Shown: positions 49,841 through 59,338, numbered from the stretch's first letter. The stretch: 64,000 nucleotides of DNA from Mycobacterium adipatum (GCF_001644575.1 NZ_CP015596.1:3100001-3164000); one strand, 5' to 3'. Program-made: numbers and translations. The notes: generated by a model not told the origin, from the letters alone.

Positions 49841-51031
49841 TCAGAGTCCGGGGCCGTACAGGCCGAAGCGCAGATCGGGATCGGCGGGGTCCCAGGTGTT
49901 GGTGAACTGGGAGCGTTCCCCCATGTCGACGACCCGGCGCAGCAGCGAATCACTGAGCTGCAGTTGCGCCGGTTCCCACTTGGCCAGTGCCGAGGGGATG
50001 TCGCCGGTGGTTTCGGCCAGCGCGGTGGCCAGTGTCCAGGCGTCGGCCGCTGCCTTCGCGGTCCCGGCCGCGGCGTGCGGCCGGGACGCACACGCGGCAT
50101 CGCCGATGAGCGCGACCCGGCCCAGTGCCATCCGGGTCGAACGGACATCCGAGAGCACCTGCAGGTACGGCGTTTCGGTGTTCACGACCACCTCGGCGAC
50201 CGCGGGAGCGAACAGTTCGGCAGCGGCGCTGCGCATCTCGTCGACATAGCGGTCCTGCACCTGACCGGGGTGGATCGACACCGAGCCGGAGAAGCCGCGC
50301 TTGTCGATGAGCATCTCGGTGAGCTCCGGGCCGTCCGGCACATTGCGATACCACACGTAATTGATCAGGCGGTGAGCTTCGTCGAGCCCCTCTTCGCCGG
50401 GGATCGGATACATGGTGATATGAGAATTGGGCACCAGATCGTAGGTGATCGCGTCATGCAGGACATCGCGGGTGGCGGGGGTCAACGCGGACTGCGCGAC
50501 GGTGCCGCGCCAGCCGATGTACCCGGAGTAGCTGAGTTTGGCGTCGGGGTCGAAACGTTGCCGTGCAGCCGAGGTGATGCCGTCGGCGAACACCACCAAA
50601 TCCGCCGATGCGGATCGGCCGCTGACGAACCGTACCGTCGCGAGGTCATCGTCCTGGCTGAACCCACAAGCGTATTCGCCGTAGTGGTAGTGCTCCGTGC
50701 CGAAGTCGGCAAGCAGCGCGCGATAGAACGTGCCCCACGAGGTGTAGGTCCAGCGGGCAGCCTCCCGATGCACGACGGTGCCGTCGCGGTCGAGGTATTG
50801 CACGTGCGAGGTCGCAGTGTGCAGGTCGGCCAGATCCCGGCTGCTGCGTTCGGCGAACCAGCGCACGGTGTCGGGCTGTAGCACGATACCGCCGCCCCGG
50901 CCGTCCAGCGGTGTCGCGGTGCGTTCGTAGACGTCGACGGCGAAGCCGAGATCACGCAGCAGCAGCGCGGCGGTCAGCCCGCCGATCGATCCGCCGACGA
51001 CGATCGCCGACGCATGGGGGTATTCGCTCAT
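49841..51031 (-). CDS. FAD-dependent hydroxylase, 2,6-dihydroxypyridine 3-monooxygenase-like (copy 1)
   Basis: 396 residues, group A flavoprotein monooxygenase. FAD motifs: V-V-G-G-S-I-G-G-L-T-A-A-L at 11-23 and G-R-V-A-L-I-G-D-A-A near 305, followed by S-R-P-H-A-A-A-G-T-A-K-A-A-A-D-A. The overall pattern (P-L-D-G-R-G-G-G-I-V-L-Q-P early; Y-V-W-Y-R-N-V late) resembles DhpH, the 2,6-dihydroxypyridine hydroxylase of nicotine degradation. It would hydroxylate a phenolic or pyridinol substrate with NAD(P)H. ATG at 51031 overlaps the MFS stop by ATGA. Confidence 0.88.
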   Translation of the reverse strand: MSEYPHASAIVVGGSIGGLTAALLLRDLGFAVDVYERTATPLDGRGGGIVLQPDTVRWFAERSSRDLADLHTATSHVQYLDRDGTVVHREAARWTYTSWGTFYRALLADFGTEHYHYGEYACGFSQDDDLATVRFVSGRSASADLVVFADGITSAARQRFDPDAKLSYSGYIGWRGTVAQSALTPATRDVLHDAITYDLVPNSHITMYPIPGEEGLDEAHRLINYVWYRNVPDGPELTEMLIDKRGFSGSVSIHPGQVQDRYVDEMRSAAAELFAPAVAEVVVNTETPYLQVLSDVRSTRMALGRVALIGDAACASRPHAAAGTAKAAADAWTLATALAETTGDIPSALAKWEPAQLQLSDSLLRRVVDMGERSQFTNTWDPADPDLRFGLYGPGL

Positions 51032-52389
51032 GACAGGCTCTTTCCGCTGGAGGGTGCGAGGACGTGCGTGGGATCGGTGGGCAGCGGCTCGCCGCGGGTC
51101 TCGGCGGCGAACACCAGCCCCGCCACCGCGATCAGCCCGAGCGAGGACACCGCAGCCGTTGCCACACCGAGGTTTCCGCCGAACCACGAGGAGGCGATGA
51201 CGCCGGCGCTGAGCGGACCCAACGCGGTCACATACCGGCCGACGCTGTTACAGACCGCCAGCGCGGTGGCGCGCACGCTCGGCGGGAACACCTCCGGTCC
51301 GTAGATGAAGGTGCCGGACAAGGCGCCGAACAGCCCGAACCCCAGCAGCGGCATGACGAACAGAAACTCGGTGTAGCTCCGCTCGAAGGGGAAGGTCCAG
51401 GCGATCGAGGCCGCCGACACGGCGAAGCTCAGCAGGAACGTCGTGCGTCGGCCCATCGCGTCGGCGATGAAACCCCATGAGGCGTATCCGATGATGCCGC
51501 CGGCGTTGAAGAGCATGGCGGTGATGGCTACCCGATGGTCGATCACCGCCTGAGGCGCACCCTCGATGGCGCTGATCTGGCGGATGATCTGCGGATACCA
51601 GGTCGACACACTCCAGAAGGCCAGCAGCGCACCCGATGCCAGCGCGGTGCAGACCAGCATGGGGCGGCGCAGCGGCGGGGACAGCAGCCTGCGCAGCACG
51701 AACTGCTCGCGGGTGCCGGCGGCCTTGCGCTGCTTGCGGGCATGCATGTGGGCATTGATCTCGGGCGGTTCGGGCACATAGCGCCGGATGAACCACACCA
51801 GCAGCGCCGGCAGGCCAGCCAGCAGCATCATGAAACGCCAACCATGATCTCCGAGAAGGGCATACACCGCCGCGGCGGCGAAGAAGCCCGCGGCGTAACC
51901 GGCCATCATCACCCCGCCGGCCCGGGCTCGGTAGCGGTTACGCCAGGTCTCGGCGATCAGCGCCGCGCCCACCGGTGCTTCCACGCCCGAACCGACACCG
52001 GCGATGAAACGCAGGATGCCCAGCTGCCACCAGGTGTCGGCAAAGGCGGCAAGCGCGCTGAACACCGCGTAGGTGAGGATGCCCACCGAGAGCACCCGGG
52101 TCCTGCCGAAGTAATCGGCGAGCATGCCGAACAGGATGCCGCCGGTGGCCCAACCGATGAGGAACAGCGCCACGGTGAGACCCCCGTAGAGTCCGATGGC
52201 CGAGGCGGAGACCGCGACCCCGCTGTTGGGTAGCAGTTCGGTCATCGTGGGACCGAGCACGAGGACGTAGAGGCTGCCGGCGAAGCCGTCCAGGCCCCAG
52301 CCCAGTGTCGTTCCCGCCAGTACCAGCCACTGCACGCGGGTGATCTCGTGTCGCCAGCCGGCTCTGGCTGGGTACGTTTTTTCGGACAT
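51028..52389 (-). CDS. MFS transporter (aromatic-acid/metabolite type)
   Basis: 453 residues with 12 membrane segments, of the sugar/aromatic acid:H+ symporter kind. Signatures: L-G-W-G-L-D-G-F near 29, then G-M-L-A-D-Y-F-G-R-T-R near 87 (motif A) and F-I-A-G-V-G-S-G-V-E-A-P-V-G near 117. The Asp of D-G-F in helix 1 is the conserved residue of aromatic acid importers (PcaK-like). It likely imports the substrate of the surrounding enzymes. Start ATG 52389; the gene follows the aldehyde dehydrogenase by 32 bases. Confidence 0.88.
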   Translation of the reverse strand: MSEKTYPARAGWRHEITRVQWLVLAGTTLGWGLDGFAGSLYVLVLGPTMTELLPNSGVAVSASAIGLYGGLTVALFLIGWATGGILFGMLADYFGRTRVLSVGILTYAVFSALAAFADTWWQLGILRFIAGVGSGVEAPVGAALIAETWRNRYRARAGGVMMAGYAAGFFAAAAVYALLGDHGWRFMMLLAGLPALLVWFIRRYVPEPPEINAHMHARKQRKAAGTREQFVLRRLLSPPLRRPMLVCTALASGALLAFWSVSTWYPQIIRQISAIEGAPQAVIDHRVAITAMLFNAGGIIGYASWGFIADAMGRRTTFLLSFAVSAASIAWTFPFERSYTEFLFVMPLLGFGLFGALSGTFIYGPEVFPPSVRATALAVCNSVGRYVTALGPLSAGVIASSWFGGNLGVATAAVSSLGLIAVAGLVFAAETRGEPLPTDPTHVLAPSSGKSLS

Positions 52390-52421
52390 CACAAGCCTTT
52401 CGGGGGAAGTCGGTGGCGGGA

Positions 52422-53909
52422 TCAGTTCAGGCGACGCTGACCGAAGTTCCCGTACCAGTCGACGGGTTCGCTCGCGGTGCGCACCACGACGGTCTTGATC
52501 CAGGAGAAGTCGTCGAAGGACTCGGTGCCGGCGTCCTTGCCGGACCCGGATTCCTTGACCCCGCCCCAGGGCAGTGACGGCTCGAGGCGGTGATGATCGT
52601 TGACCCACACCATTCCGGCGGTGATCCGTGCGGCGACCCGATGCGCACGGGCGACATCGCGCGTCCACACCCCGGCGCCGAGCCCGAACGCATTGTCATT
52701 GGCCATCGCAACGGCCTCGTGTTCGGTGTCGAACGGGATCACCACGGCCACCGGCCCGAAGATCTCGTCACGGGCCACCGTCATCGCCATGGTGGCGTCC
52801 GCGAGGACGGTGGGCGACAGGAAGAAGCCGTCGTGCAAACCGTCCGGCAGTTCGGGGATGTCGCCGCCGGCGGCCAGGCGGGCACCCTCGTCGACCCCGG
52901 TCTGGATCAACCGCCGCACCTTGTCGCGCTGGCGGGCACTGATCAGCGGGCCCATCTGGGTCTGCGGGCTGCCCGGGTCGCCGACCGTGATGCGCTGCGC
53001 GCGCTGCACGAGAGCGTCGACGAACGCGTCATAGATGCTGCGGTGTACCAGAAACCGCGAACCGGCGACACAGGACTGGCCAGCCGCGACGAACGCCGCG
53101 AACGCGGCGCCCTCGGCGGCGTCGACGGGGTCGATATCGCCGAACACGATCACCGGGGTCTTGCCGCCCAGTTCGGCGGTGACCCGTGCGAACCGCGCGG
53201 CGGTCGCCACCGCCGCCGAACGGCCGGCTTCGGTGCCGCCGGTCAGCGTGATCTTGGCGACGTCGGGATGCTCGGTCAGCCGGATGCCGGCTTCACGGCC
53301 ACCGGTGACGATGTTGACCACACCGGCCGGTACCCCGGCCCCGGCCAGGATCTCGGCGAGGGCGAGGGTGGTCAGCGGGGTGAGCTCGGATGGTTTGACC
53401 ACCACCGTGTTGCCGTTGGCCAGTGCCGCCGACAGACTGCGCGCGAGGATGAGCAGCGGGTGATTGAACGGGGTGATGATCCCGCACACCCCCAGTGGCA
53501 CGCGCTGCTGGTAGGTCAGGTACGGGCCATCCCCGGGGAGTACCGAATGACGCTGGGCGGCAAGAAGACCGGCGTTGTACCGAAACCATTCGGGCACCCG
53601 GGACAGCTGCGCGCGGGTTTCGGTGATCGGGCGCCCGTTGTTCTGTGCCTCCAGTGTGTAGAGACGTTCGGACTGGTCTTCGATCGCGTCGGCGATCCGC
53701 AGCAGCAGCCGCGCGCGATCGCTGCGCACCATGTCCGCCCACGGGCCGGTCTCGAATGCCGATTTCGCTGCGGCGACCGCGGCATCGACGTCCTCGGCAC
53801 CCATCTCGGCGACGGTGGTGAGTACCGCTGCGGTGGCGGGATTGACGATCTCACGGACCTCGGTGGGTGCGGCGGCGGTGCCGGCGGTGGCGGTGTCGGT
53901 ACTGGTCAT
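52422..53909 (-). CDS. Aldehyde dehydrogenase
   Basis: 495 residues, complete. Catalytic Cys280 (A-G-Q-S-C-V-A-G-S-R), general base Glu246 (T-A-E-L-G-G-K), oxyanion Asn149 (T-P-F-N-H-P) and cofactor Lys172 (V-K-P-S-E). It oxidises an aldehyde to an acid with NAD(P)+. It is the first gene of the minus-strand unit (aldehyde dehydrogenase, MFS, FAD hydroxylase, cupin) that diverges from the GAF-PucR regulator, so it is probably induced by it. Substrate unknown. Confidence 0.93.
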   Translation of the reverse strand: MTSTDTATAGTAAAPTEVREIVNPATAAVLTTVAEMGAEDVDAAVAAAKSAFETGPWADMVRSDRARLLLRIADAIEDQSERLYTLEAQNNGRPITETRAQLSRVPEWFRYNAGLLAAQRHSVLPGDGPYLTYQQRVPLGVCGIITPFNHPLLILARSLSAALANGNTVVVKPSELTPLTTLALAEILAGAGVPAGVVNIVTGGREAGIRLTEHPDVAKITLTGGTEAGRSAAVATAARFARVTAELGGKTPVIVFGDIDPVDAAEGAAFAAFVAAGQSCVAGSRFLVHRSIYDAFVDALVQRAQRITVGDPGSPQTQMGPLISARQRDKVRRLIQTGVDEGARLAAGGDIPELPDGLHDGFFLSPTVLADATMAMTVARDEIFGPVAVVIPFDTEHEAVAMANDNAFGLGAGVWTRDVARAHRVAARITAGMVWVNDHHRLEPSLPWGGVKESGSGKDAGTESFDDFSWIKTVVVRTASEPVDWYGNFGQRRLN

Positions 53910-53939
53910 GGTCGAATCCTTCGGGTCGGAAAGCGAGCC

Positions 53940-53972
53940 CGCCGCGGTGCGGTGTGAATCAGCACCGCGGCG
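53940..53972. promoter_or_regulatory. Strong hairpin upstream of the aldehyde dehydrogenase
   Basis: CGCCGCGGTGC (53940-53950) and GCACCGCGGCG (53962-53972) are perfect 11-base arms around an 11-base loop, 31 bases upstream of the dehydrogenase start. It may be an operator, a 5' leader structure or an attenuator; sequence alone does not decide. Confidence 0.45.
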
Positions 53973-54043
53973 TCGAATCGAGTGTCGCCAGTCACAGGTG
54001 CCGCCGGCAATGTCCGTAGGACCATAAGAAGTTCATTCGTATG

Positions 54044-54055
54044 TGTTCTCGAACA
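54044..54055. promoter_or_regulatory. Palindrome upstream of the PucR-type regulator
   Basis: TGTTC-TC-GAACA, perfect 5-base arms, 22-33 bases before the regulator start. It is in the divergent region and could be its operator. Short, so chance is possible. Confidence 0.35.
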
Positions 54056-54076
54056 TGGAAGTGGCATGCTGTGCAG

Positions 54077-55873
54077 ATGGGTGCAACGACCGTCCACGGC
54101 AGGCCCAGTGCCGAGCTCTCCACCTGGCTGGGAGCGATGCGGGAACTCAGTGCGGCGGCGGCATCGGCTGCCGACCTCGGCCAGCTCCTCGGTCAGGTGG
54201 CGGCGACGGCACGGGCGCTGCTGGGTTTCGACTTCTGCGGGGTGCTCGTACCCGACGCCGATCGGGCCCGCCTGGTGGTGGCCGGATGGAGCGGACTGTC
54301 AGACGAATACGTGCAGCGGGTCAACGGTGACCGTCCGATCACCCTGGACAGCGGGGCGCCGTCCAGTCGGGCGTTTCACTCCGCCCAGCCGGTGGCCATC
54401 CGCGATATCGCCGCCGAAGCCGGTTTCTCACCGTGGGGCGGCGCCGCCCAGGAGCAGGGTTACCGGGCGATCATCAGTGTGCCGCTGATCGCCGCAGGCC
54501 GGACGCTGGGCACGCTGAACGGTTACTACAAGCCGGCGCACACCTTCACCCCGTTCGAGATCGAGCGGTTGATGCTGCTCGCCAATCATGCGGCCATCGC
54601 CTTGACCTCGGCCGACCGGCTCGACCAGCTCCGCCAGCTCAACGCCGAGCTACGCGAGCAGCGTGATGCGTTGGCCCGCTCCGAGGAGATACACAACAGC
54701 CTGCTGGCCGTCACCCTGCGTTCCGGTGGGTTCGCCGGTGTTGCGGTGGCGCTGTCGGATCTGATCGAGCGGCCGGTCCTGATCGAGGATCCGTTACACG
54801 AGGTGCTGGCCACCGCCGGCGACCGGGCACGGTTACCCGATGCCGCGCTGCGGGCCGCCGACGGTGTCTCAAGCACGCACAGCTCGCGGCCCGTGCGTGT
54901 CGCGGGCGACGAGCGGGACTTCTATGTGTCCTCACCGGAGCTCGATGGCGAGTTGGTGGCCCGGATCTGGTTTCCGGCAGGCGAATCGGGCCCGGACCCG
55001 ATGATGGTACGGGCGGTGGAGCACGCATCGATGGTCGTCTCGCTCGAGGTGCTGCGGGCCCGCACCGCCGCCGAAGTCGAGCAGCGTCTGCGCGGCGAGC
55101 TGCTCTCGGAGGTGCTCGGTGCCGCCGCCGAACTCGATGATGCGGTGCTGCGCCGGGCACAACTGCTGGGTCACGACCTCACTGCGCCACATGATGTGAT
55201 CGTCGCGCGGATCAACCGGCTGCCGGCTCAATCCGAAACCCTGTTGCGTCAGCGTGCGTTCACAGTGGTCACCGGGCTGGCCGCGGGTCACCGGCCACGC
55301 CCACTGGTGGCGACCATGCGTGACGACATCGTCGTCCTCTGGCCGCGTGACGAGGCCATCGGTACGCCGGCTGTCGGCGCCTCGGACCACGCGGCGACTA
55401 TCCACCACTCGATCGTCGGGGTCGCCGAGGGCGTGCAGGCCACCGTGTCCGCGGCGACCGCGGGTGGTCGCGGCTACCGTGAGACGTATCGAACGGTGAA
55501 GGGCGCGTTGGCGATCGCCATCGCCGGGCAGAAACTGAACACCGTGGTGCAACTGGAGGATCTCGGCGTCGCCGGCCTGCTGCTCCAGCTCGACGATCCG
55601 GCGTTGCTGGGTACCTTCGCCGGCCGCACACTGGGCCCGCTGCAGGACTACGACCGCACGCACGGCACACGGCTCGTCCATACGATCCGGACATACCTGG
55701 GCTGCAATCAGGACCGCAAGCGGGCGGCTGCTGCGCTGCACATTCATCCCAATACGCTCACCCAGCGGCTGCAACGTGTCGAAACACTATGCAAGACATC
55801 GCTGTCGGATCCATCGACGATCCTGCAGCTGGCCACCGCACTGATTGTGGACGATGTTGCCGCCCAAAGCTGA
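54077..55873 (+). CDS. GAF-domain PucR-type transcriptional regulator
   Basis: 598 residues. A GAF sensor domain at about 30-170 (A-R-A-L-L-G-F-D-F-C-G-V-L-V-P-D near 44-59; G-Y-R-A-I-I-S-V-P-L-I-A near 130). The central region holds a GGDEF-like PucR connector, and the C-terminus is the PucR HTH: L-L-L-Q-L-D-D-P, later D-R-K-R-A-A-A-A-L-H-I-H-P-N-T-L-T-Q-R-L near 554-573. Such proteins activate catabolic genes on ligand binding. The ATG at 54077 is preferred over an in-frame ATG at 54041 that would include a promoter palindrome. It probably controls both flanking units. Confidence 0.9.
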   Translation: MGATTVHGRPSAELSTWLGAMRELSAAAASAADLGQLLGQVAATARALLGFDFCGVLVPDADRARLVVAGWSGLSDEYVQRVNGDRPITLDSGAPSSRAFHSAQPVAIRDIAAEAGFSPWGGAAQEQGYRAIISVPLIAAGRTLGTLNGYYKPAHTFTPFEIERLMLLANHAAIALTSADRLDQLRQLNAELREQRDALARSEEIHNSLLAVTLRSGGFAGVAVALSDLIERPVLIEDPLHEVLATAGDRARLPDAALRAADGVSSTHSSRPVRVAGDERDFYVSSPELDGELVARIWFPAGESGPDPMMVRAVEHASMVVSLEVLRARTAAEVEQRLRGELLSEVLGAAAELDDAVLRRAQLLGHDLTAPHDVIVARINRLPAQSETLLRQRAFTVVTGLAAGHRPRPLVATMRDDIVVLWPRDEAIGTPAVGASDHAATIHHSIVGVAEGVQATVSAATAGGRGYRETYRTVKGALAIAIAGQKLNTVVQLEDLGVAGLLLQLDDPALLGTFAGRTLGPLQDYDRTHGTRLVHTIRTYLGCNQDRKRAAAALHIHPNTLTQRLQRVETLCKTSLSDPSTILQLATALIVDDVAAQS

Positions 55874-55956
55874 TCGCACGGTACCGGGCAGCCGGTAGCA
55901 CGGGAGTAATGACAGCGGGAACGACGTGGGCCGCACGCGGTGCCACGATCGTGGCC

Positions 55957-57126
55957 ATGGCATTCGACATCGTCACCGTCGTGGGTGGATCGCTCGGCGG
56001 GTTGGCCGTGGCGCATGAACTCCGCGCGATCGGAGCCGATGTCACCGTCTACGAGCGGTCCCGAGACCGCACCCAACCGCGCGGTGCCGGCATCGTCATG
56101 CAGCCCGAGGTTGCCGATCTATTGGAGCGGCTAGGGCACCCGGTCTCCTCGGTGAGCGTGCTCCTGCACGAACGCCAACAACTACACCGCGACGGCAGTA
56201 TCACCCGCTACCACGCCCCGCAGTGGATGACGGCCTGGGACACAATATTCGGTGTGCTGCACCGGGCACTGCCCGCTGCGGCCTACCGGCTCGACAGCAC
56301 GTTCACTGCAGCCGAGTCCGACGGCGAGGGCGTCACCGCCCACTTCGGCGCCGGGCACCGGGTCCGCTCGTCACTGGTCGTCGGGGCCGACGGGGTGGGC
56401 TCGGCGGTACGCGCATCGATGGGCGAGGGTGGCGCTGCGCGCTTCGCGGGATACGTCGCAGTGCGCGGGTTGGAGCCGGAGGCCGGTCTGCCCCGCGACC
56501 TGATCGATCTGTTCGCCGACCGCTTCACACTCTTCGGCACGCCCGGTACCCAGCTGCTGTGTTACCTGGTGCCCGGAGTCGACGGTCGGACCTCGGTGGG
56601 AGCTCGCCGGGTGAACTGGGTCTGGTATGTCAACGTCGGTGAGCCGGTGCTGGCCGGGTTGCTGACCGGGCGGACGGGACGGCGATACGACTATTTCGTC
56701 CCGCCCGGCGAACTGGCAGCGCCCGCCGTCGCCTGGCTCGGTGGGCTGGCCGCTACCGCGCTGCCGCCGCAGTTCGCCGAGTTGGTGCGGCACTCCAACG
56801 TCTTCTTGCAGCCGGTCTATGACATGCCGTCGGGACCCATGGTCGGTGATCGCGTCGTCGCCGTCGGTGATGCCGCCGGCACGGTGCGACCACACACGGC
56901 CTCGGGAACCTCGAAGGCGTTCGGTGACGCGGCCACCCTCGCGGCGACACTGGTGACCCACTGCGGCGGGGCCACCGAGGCACTGCGCCGCTGGGAATCG
57001 CGGCGGCGCGCCCATCAGGCGGCGCTGGCCGCTCACGGACTGGCGCTGGCGCGCCGGTCCGGTCTCGGGGACAGCGGTCCACGGTTCGACCCGACACCTC
57101 CGTTGCGAGTGTCCCTCGGCACATGA
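55957..57126 (+). CDS. FAD-dependent hydroxylase, 2,6-dihydroxypyridine 3-monooxygenase-like (copy 2)
   Basis: 389 residues, same family as the gene at 49841-51031 but clearly diverged. FAD motifs V-V-G-G-S-L-G-G-L-A-V-A (8-19), V-G-A-D-G-V-G-S-A-V-R (about 138-148) and V-V-A-V-G-D-A-A-G-T-V-R-P-H-T-A-S-G-T-S-K (about 300-320). N-V-G-E near 225 parallels the W-Y-x-N-V of DhpH. Start: ATG 55957 is used; an in-frame ATG at 55909 with GGGAG before it would add 16 residues. It follows the PucR gene by 83 bases. Confidence 0.88.
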   Translation: MAFDIVTVVGGSLGGLAVAHELRAIGADVTVYERSRDRTQPRGAGIVMQPEVADLLERLGHPVSSVSVLLHERQQLHRDGSITRYHAPQWMTAWDTIFGVLHRALPAAAYRLDSTFTAAESDGEGVTAHFGAGHRVRSSLVVGADGVGSAVRASMGEGGAARFAGYVAVRGLEPEAGLPRDLIDLFADRFTLFGTPGTQLLCYLVPGVDGRTSVGARRVNWVWYVNVGEPVLAGLLTGRTGRRYDYFVPPGELAAPAVAWLGGLAATALPPQFAELVRHSNVFLQPVYDMPSGPMVGDRVVAVGDAAGTVRPHTASGTSKAFGDAATLAATLVTHCGGATEALRRWESRRRAHQAALAAHGLALARRSGLGDSGPRFDPTPPLRVSLGT

Positions 57127-57246
57127 GACGGGGAGAAATATGTGTCTAAGCACATTGAGTCCACTACCGGCTCCGGACGACACTGATGGCATACCCGCAA
57201 CTGAGAAGGGACGTTCCATGGCCGCGCACACCCGAGGTTTTCGCCC

Positions 57247-58239
57247 ATGATCGCCGCGGCACCGGCGCCCGGAGTCATCGACGTGCACGCCCACTGGCTG
57301 CCGCGTCACCTGTTCGACCTGCCGGGGGACGCGCCGCACGGACGCATGCACGACCGCGACGGGCAGCTGTTCCTCGGCGATCTTGCGCTGTCCATCGCGA
57401 CCGAGGCGATGAGTGATGTGGACGCCATCCGTGCCGACATGCGCCGTGCCGACGTGGGGGTGCGGGTGCTCTCCGCGCCACCGTTCGCCTTCCCCACAGC
57501 GCCCGGGCCTGAGGCGGACAGCTATGTGGCGGCGTTCAACGACGCGCTGACCGAGGTGGTCGCGCGGGCTGACGGTGCGTTGCTGGGTCTGGGCCTGGTG
57601 AGCCTGGCCGACCCGGCGGCGGTCAGCAGTCAGCTGGAGATCCTGGCCCGCACCGAAGGCATTGCCGGAGTGGCGATTCCGCCCCTGCTCGGAGCGCAGT
57701 CGCTGGACGGCCCGGCGCTGGGCCATGTCCTGCGGGAGGCCGCCCGGCTCGATCTCGCCGTGCTCGTGCATCCGATGCAACTCCCGCGCCCGGAATGGTC
57801 GGCCTACTACCTGAACAATTTGATCGGTAACCCGGTGGAATCCGCCACCGCCGTCGCCTCGCTGATCCTGAGCGGTCTCAAGGACGAGCTACCGAACCTG
57901 CGCATCTGCTTCGTGCACGGGGGCGGTTGTGCGCCTGGGCTGCTCGGTCGGTGGACGCACGGCTGGCGGGCGCGCGCCGACGTCCGTGCGGGGAACACCC
58001 GCACGCCCGACGAGGTGTTCGGCGAGCTGTTCTTCGACACCGTCACCCACGGCGCGGCGCAGCTGGCCCTGCTCAGCAATGTGGCAGGCACCGATCGGGT
58101 GGTCTGCGGCAGCGACTACCCGTTCGACATGGCCGATGCCGATCCCGCACGCTTCGCGGTCGAACACGGGCCCGGGCGGGAGAGCCTCATCCGCGCCGCC
58201 GCCACCTATCTCGGTGTGACAACCCGCTCGAAGGAGTGA
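57247..58239 (+). CDS. Amidohydrolase-family (ACMSD-like) metal-dependent decarboxylase/hydrolase
   Basis: 330 residues, TIM-barrel amidohydrolase-2 family. Metal ligands: His14-x-His16 (D-V-H-A-H-W), His in V-L-V-H-P-M-Q near 177, His in F-V-H-G-G-G near 219, and Asp in C-G-S-D-Y-P-F-D near 293. This set is used by 2-amino-3-carboxymuconate-6-semialdehyde decarboxylase, gamma-resorcylate and related carboxylic-acid decarboxylases, so non-oxidative loss of CO2 from a hydroxylated ring acid is plausible. It lies 120 bases after the hydroxylase and 4 bases before the OYE gene. Confidence 0.88.
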   Translation: MIAAAPAPGVIDVHAHWLPRHLFDLPGDAPHGRMHDRDGQLFLGDLALSIATEAMSDVDAIRADMRRADVGVRVLSAPPFAFPTAPGPEADSYVAAFNDALTEVVARADGALLGLGLVSLADPAAVSSQLEILARTEGIAGVAIPPLLGAQSLDGPALGHVLREAARLDLAVLVHPMQLPRPEWSAYYLNNLIGNPVESATAVASLILSGLKDELPNLRICFVHGGGCAPGLLGRWTHGWRARADVRAGNTRTPDEVFGELFFDTVTHGAAQLALLSNVAGTDRVVCGSDYPFDMADADPARFAVEHGPGRESLIRAAATYLGVTTRSKE

Positions 58240-58243
58240 TCTC

Positions 58244-59338
58244 ATGGCCCAGTTGTTCAGCCCGCTGACCCTGCGCGACGTCACCTTCGCCCACCGGGCG
58301 TGGATGTCGCCGATGATGCAATTCGCCGCCGTGTCCGCCGGGCCGGACGAGGGATCGCCCACCGACTGGCACCTGCAGCATCTTGGGTCCCGTGCGGTCG
58401 GCGGTGCCGCGCTGGTGATGGTGGAGGCCACCGCGGTGGATCCGGTGGGCCGTAGCAGCGTGTATGACCTCGGGCTGTGGAACGACCGCCAGGCCGGGGC
58501 GTTGCGCCGGATCGTCGACTTCGTCAGCGCGCAGGGGGCGGTGCCGGGCATCCAGATCGTGCACGCCGGGCGTAAGGGCTCCACCGGACGACCGTGGGAG
58601 CAACCGCTGACCGACCCGGACAGGCAGCGTTGGCCCACGGTGGGTGCCAGCGCGCTACCGTTCGGCCGGCTGCCGGCTCCCGAAGAGCTGAGTATCGACG
58701 AAATCGGTTCGATAACAGCCGCTTTCGCGGCATCGGCACGACGTGCCGCCGATGCCGGGTTCCGGGTACTCGAATTGCACGGCGCGCACGGATATCTCAT
58801 CCACCAGTTTCTGTCCCCGCACTCCAACACGCGCACCGATCGCTACGGCGGCAGCCTGGTCAACCGGATGCGCTTCGCCTTGGAGGTGGTCGCCGCGGTG
58901 CGTCGGGTGTGGCCGGACACGTTGCCGTTGTTCTTCCGGGTATCGGCCACCGACTGGCTGGGCGGCGACACCGAGGATCCCCGCCCGGGGTGGACCATCG
59001 CGGACACCGTCGAGTTGGCGTTGCGGCTCAAGGATCTCGGTGTCGATCTGGTCGACGTCTCCAGCGGGGGCTCGGCGCCGGACGCTCAGATCGCCGTCGC
59101 ACCCGGCTACCAGGTCCCGTTTGCCGCTCGGGTCCGCACGGAAGCAGGCATCGCGACCAGCGCCGTCGGCCTGATCACCGACCCGGATCAGGCCGAGCGG
59201 ATCATCGTCGGCGAAGAGGCCGACGCGGTGTTCCTGGCGCGCGAGTTGCTGCGCGATCCCGCGTGGGTCCGCCGGGCCGCGGATCACCTGGGCGCCGAGC
59301 TCGGCTACCCACCGGCCTACAGTCGGGCTTTCCGCTGA
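58244..59338 (+). CDS. NADH:flavin oxidoreductase, old yellow enzyme family (YqjM-like)
   Basis: 364 residues, FMN TIM barrel. Motifs: early M-S-P-M-M-Q-F, H-A-G-R-K-G-S near 108, E-L-H-G-A-H-G-Y-L-I-H-Q-F-L-S-P near 177 (active-site His/His pair is H-G-A-H), D-R-Y-G-G-S-L-V-N-R near 200, and S-S-G-G near 274. It reduces activated C=C bonds with NAD(P)H. AAGGAG lies 9 bases before the ATG and it begins 4 bases after the amidohydrolase stop, so it is part of the same catabolic unit. Confidence 0.93.
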   Translation: MAQLFSPLTLRDVTFAHRAWMSPMMQFAAVSAGPDEGSPTDWHLQHLGSRAVGGAALVMVEATAVDPVGRSSVYDLGLWNDRQAGALRRIVDFVSAQGAVPGIQIVHAGRKGSTGRPWEQPLTDPDRQRWPTVGASALPFGRLPAPEELSIDEIGSITAAFAASARRAADAGFRVLELHGAHGYLIHQFLSPHSNTRTDRYGGSLVNRMRFALEVVAAVRRVWPDTLPLFFRVSATDWLGGDTEDPRPGWTIADTVELALRLKDLGVDLVDVSSGGSAPDAQIAVAPGYQVPFAARVRTEAGIATSAVGLITDPDQAERIIVGEEADAVFLARELLRDPAWVRRAADHLGAELGYPPAYSRAFR

